A DNA stretch of 42,867 bases, taken from assembly GCA_030446015.1 (NCBI GenBank), contig JASUSO010000012.1, positions 1 through 42,867 of the forward strand, read 5' to 3'. The DNA is from Methanobacteriota archaeon (GTDB lineage Archaea > Halobacteriota > Methanomicrobia > Methanomicrobiales > Methanoculleaceae). How positions within the stretch are numbered: position 1 is the first letter of the stretch; every line of letters starts with the position of its first letter. The notes under the pieces are model-generated. The model saw only the letters and a list, made by a program, of their open reading frames with translations, ran no database searches and was not told the DNA's origin. The translations under genes and the position numbers were made by a program. Shown here piece after piece: positions 41,883 to 42,867 of the stretch.

Positions 41883-42314
41883 ATGGCGGCCCACGATATC
41901 CGGATCAGGGAGCGGATATTGCAGAAGGTTGAGGTGCTCATCGATCGGATCGAGTTCATCGAGCGCCATCTATCTGACGCTGTCGTGAGCGACCGCATCC
42001 TGCGCAAGGCACTCTACAAAGAGTTTCAGGAGGCCGTGGAGGCAGTTACGGATATATGTGCGCTCATCCGTCGGATGCTCTACTCCTCTGCACAGGACGA
42101 TTACACCAATCTCGACTATCTGGTGACCAACGAGATCATCGATCCGGAGACCGGGAGGGACATGAAATCCGCCAACGGGCTCCGAAACCGCCTGGTTCAC
42201 GAATATGATGGTGTCAACGACCATATCGCGTATGCCGCAATGCAGCGGCTCATGCCCCGCATGCGCAGGTTTCTGGAGGAGGTGCTGATATGGCTGAATG
42301 CAGACATGACCTGA
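41883..42314 (+). CDS. hepT: HepT-type HEPN toxin (DUF86)
   Basis: The 143-residue helical protein has the HEPN RNase motif R-x4-H-x-Y, seen as RNRLVHEY (Arg101, His106, Tyr108). It starts with RIRERILQKVEVLIDRIEFIERHL, the usual first helices. HepT toxins cut RNA or tRNA until silenced by the MntA partner, which adenylylates the Tyr of this motif. The stop lies 25 bases inside the next gene. All toxin residues are intact, so the pair is likely functional. Confidence 0.92.
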   Translation: MAAHDIRIRERILQKVEVLIDRIEFIERHLSDAVVSDRILRKALYKEFQEAVEAVTDICALIRRMLYSSAQDDYTNLDYLVTNEIIDPETGRDMKSANGLRNRLVHEYDGVNDHIAYAAMQRLMPRMRRFLEEVLIWLNADMT

Positions 42315-42682
42315 TCCTGGACCACTTCCGGGAGATCCTCCCCTCGATCAGGGCGATTCTGCTCTTTGGCTCACATGCCTCGGACTACGCGAGCCCCGGG
42401 TCCGATATCGATCTCTGCCTGATCCTGGCCGATGGAGCGGATAGGGCTGCAGTGCATGAGAGAATGCTCCTCGTCCCGGAGGGGTACGATATCGTCATTT
42501 ACGACGAGATCCCCTGGTATCTCCGGGGAGAGATTCTTGAGCGGCACTGCACCCTCTACGCAGAGGACCCTGACGACTTTGACTTCTGGCTTTACAAACA
42601 GCGCCGGATCTGGTCCGACATGAAGCGGCGTCAGCAGAAGGCGTCTCCCCGGGAACTCTTGAAACGCCTCGGGCACTCCTGA
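42290..42682 (+). CDS. mntA: MntA-type nucleotidyltransferase antitoxin
   Basis: The 130-residue minimal nucleotidyltransferase has LLFGSHASDYASPGSDIDLC, giving G-S-x10-D-x-D (Gly27, Ser28, Asp39, Asp41), and a later acidic strand in GYDIVIYDEIPWYL. In type VII systems it transfers AMP to the HepT toxin and blocks it. GGAGGAGGTG lies close before the ATG, inside hepT. The order toxin then antitoxin with overlap is normal for this family. Confidence 0.92.
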   Translation: MAECRHDLILDHFREILPSIRAILLFGSHASDYASPGSDIDLCLILADGADRAAVHERMLLVPEGYDIVIYDEIPWYLRGEILERHCTLYAEDPDDFDFWLYKQRRIWSDMKRRQQKASPRELLKRLGHS

Positions 42683-42830
42683 CCGGCTCACACGCATCTC
42701 GTTGTGGACGTCAAAACAGGCGTGGAGAATGCAATAGAAGGAGCAGGTTCTCGCTTCTTTCGGCCCTGTTGAAATGCTTTCCACAACCTCTGGATAACAC
42801 CTGGTTGCCGATAGAGATGGGCGAGGTGGG

Positions 42831-42867
42831 TCTCACGCGAAGTGCGACTTTCCCGAAGGGAAAGGAG
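42831..42867 (+). repeat. Repeat module D, cut by the window edge
   Basis: CTCACGCGAAG at 42833-42843 leads into TGCGAC (42843-42848) and the hairpin CTTTCCC-GAA-GGGAAAG, then GAG, where the window ends. It matches the modules of clusters A-C in layout, with its own stem sequence. Confidence 0.7.

Overview
This is a high-GC window (I judge it at roughly 60% or more) from a methanogenic archaeon. It is most likely a member of Methanomicrobiales and looks like Methanoculleus. The evidence is a thiol:fumarate reductase pair (TfrA/TfrB), the lysine 2,3-aminomutase plus beta-lysine acetyltransferase pair for N-epsilon-acetyl-beta-lysine, the archaeal LSm - ribosomal L37e - PurF run, an archaeal SepF, an initiator tRNA with an A1:U72 pair, and TATA-box promoters. 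No database search was possible, so the genus is an inference.

Layout. 1-2821: the 3' part of a tungstate/molybdate ABC importer operon with a TrmO/TsaA-like gene inside it, followed by a divergent peptide-deformylase-like gene. 3483-4056: two tandem rubredoxins. 4142-8347 (minus strand): a HerA-like ATPase, an MFS exporter and two glycine-rich DUF5518-type membrane proteins, with a small plus-strand membrane-protein gene broken by an in-frame TGA. 8410-10827 (minus): carbamate kinase, arginine deiminase and a 54-residue membrane protein in one operon. 12083-14767: an ABC-2 exporter and a repeat-containing lipoprotein. 14835-23398: a chemosensory cassette made of a double CheW, an MCP, a CheA-REC hybrid, a REC-kinase and a PAS-kinase whose phosphoacceptor His is replaced. 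It has no cheB, cheR or free cheY, so the output is more likely non-flagellar, through the kinases that follow.

23409-28025 holds a GNAT enzyme and housekeeping genes: ZPR1-like, SepF, PUA protein, LSm, L37e and PurF. 28394-31371 holds the initiator tRNA, a thioredoxin, a pterin dehydratase, and an iron-sulfur flavoprotein with a DUF362 ferredoxin-type protein. 31465-37002 holds purM-lysC, then divergent tfrAB. 37123-42682 holds an AbiEii-like nucleotidyltransferase pair, the ablA-ablB osmolyte operon, a membrane glycosyltransferase and a HepT/MntA toxin-antitoxin pair.

The most unusual signal is not a gene. Three gene-free gaps (23895-24278, 28026-28393, 29363-29696) and the window's right edge carry at least nine copies, in both orientations, of a module of about 44 bp. 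Each module has two adjacent hairpins. The first hairpin differs in sequence from copy to copy while its pairing is kept, and the second shows a matched GCACC/GGTGC to GCATC/GATGC change. This looks like a dispersed family of structured repeats.
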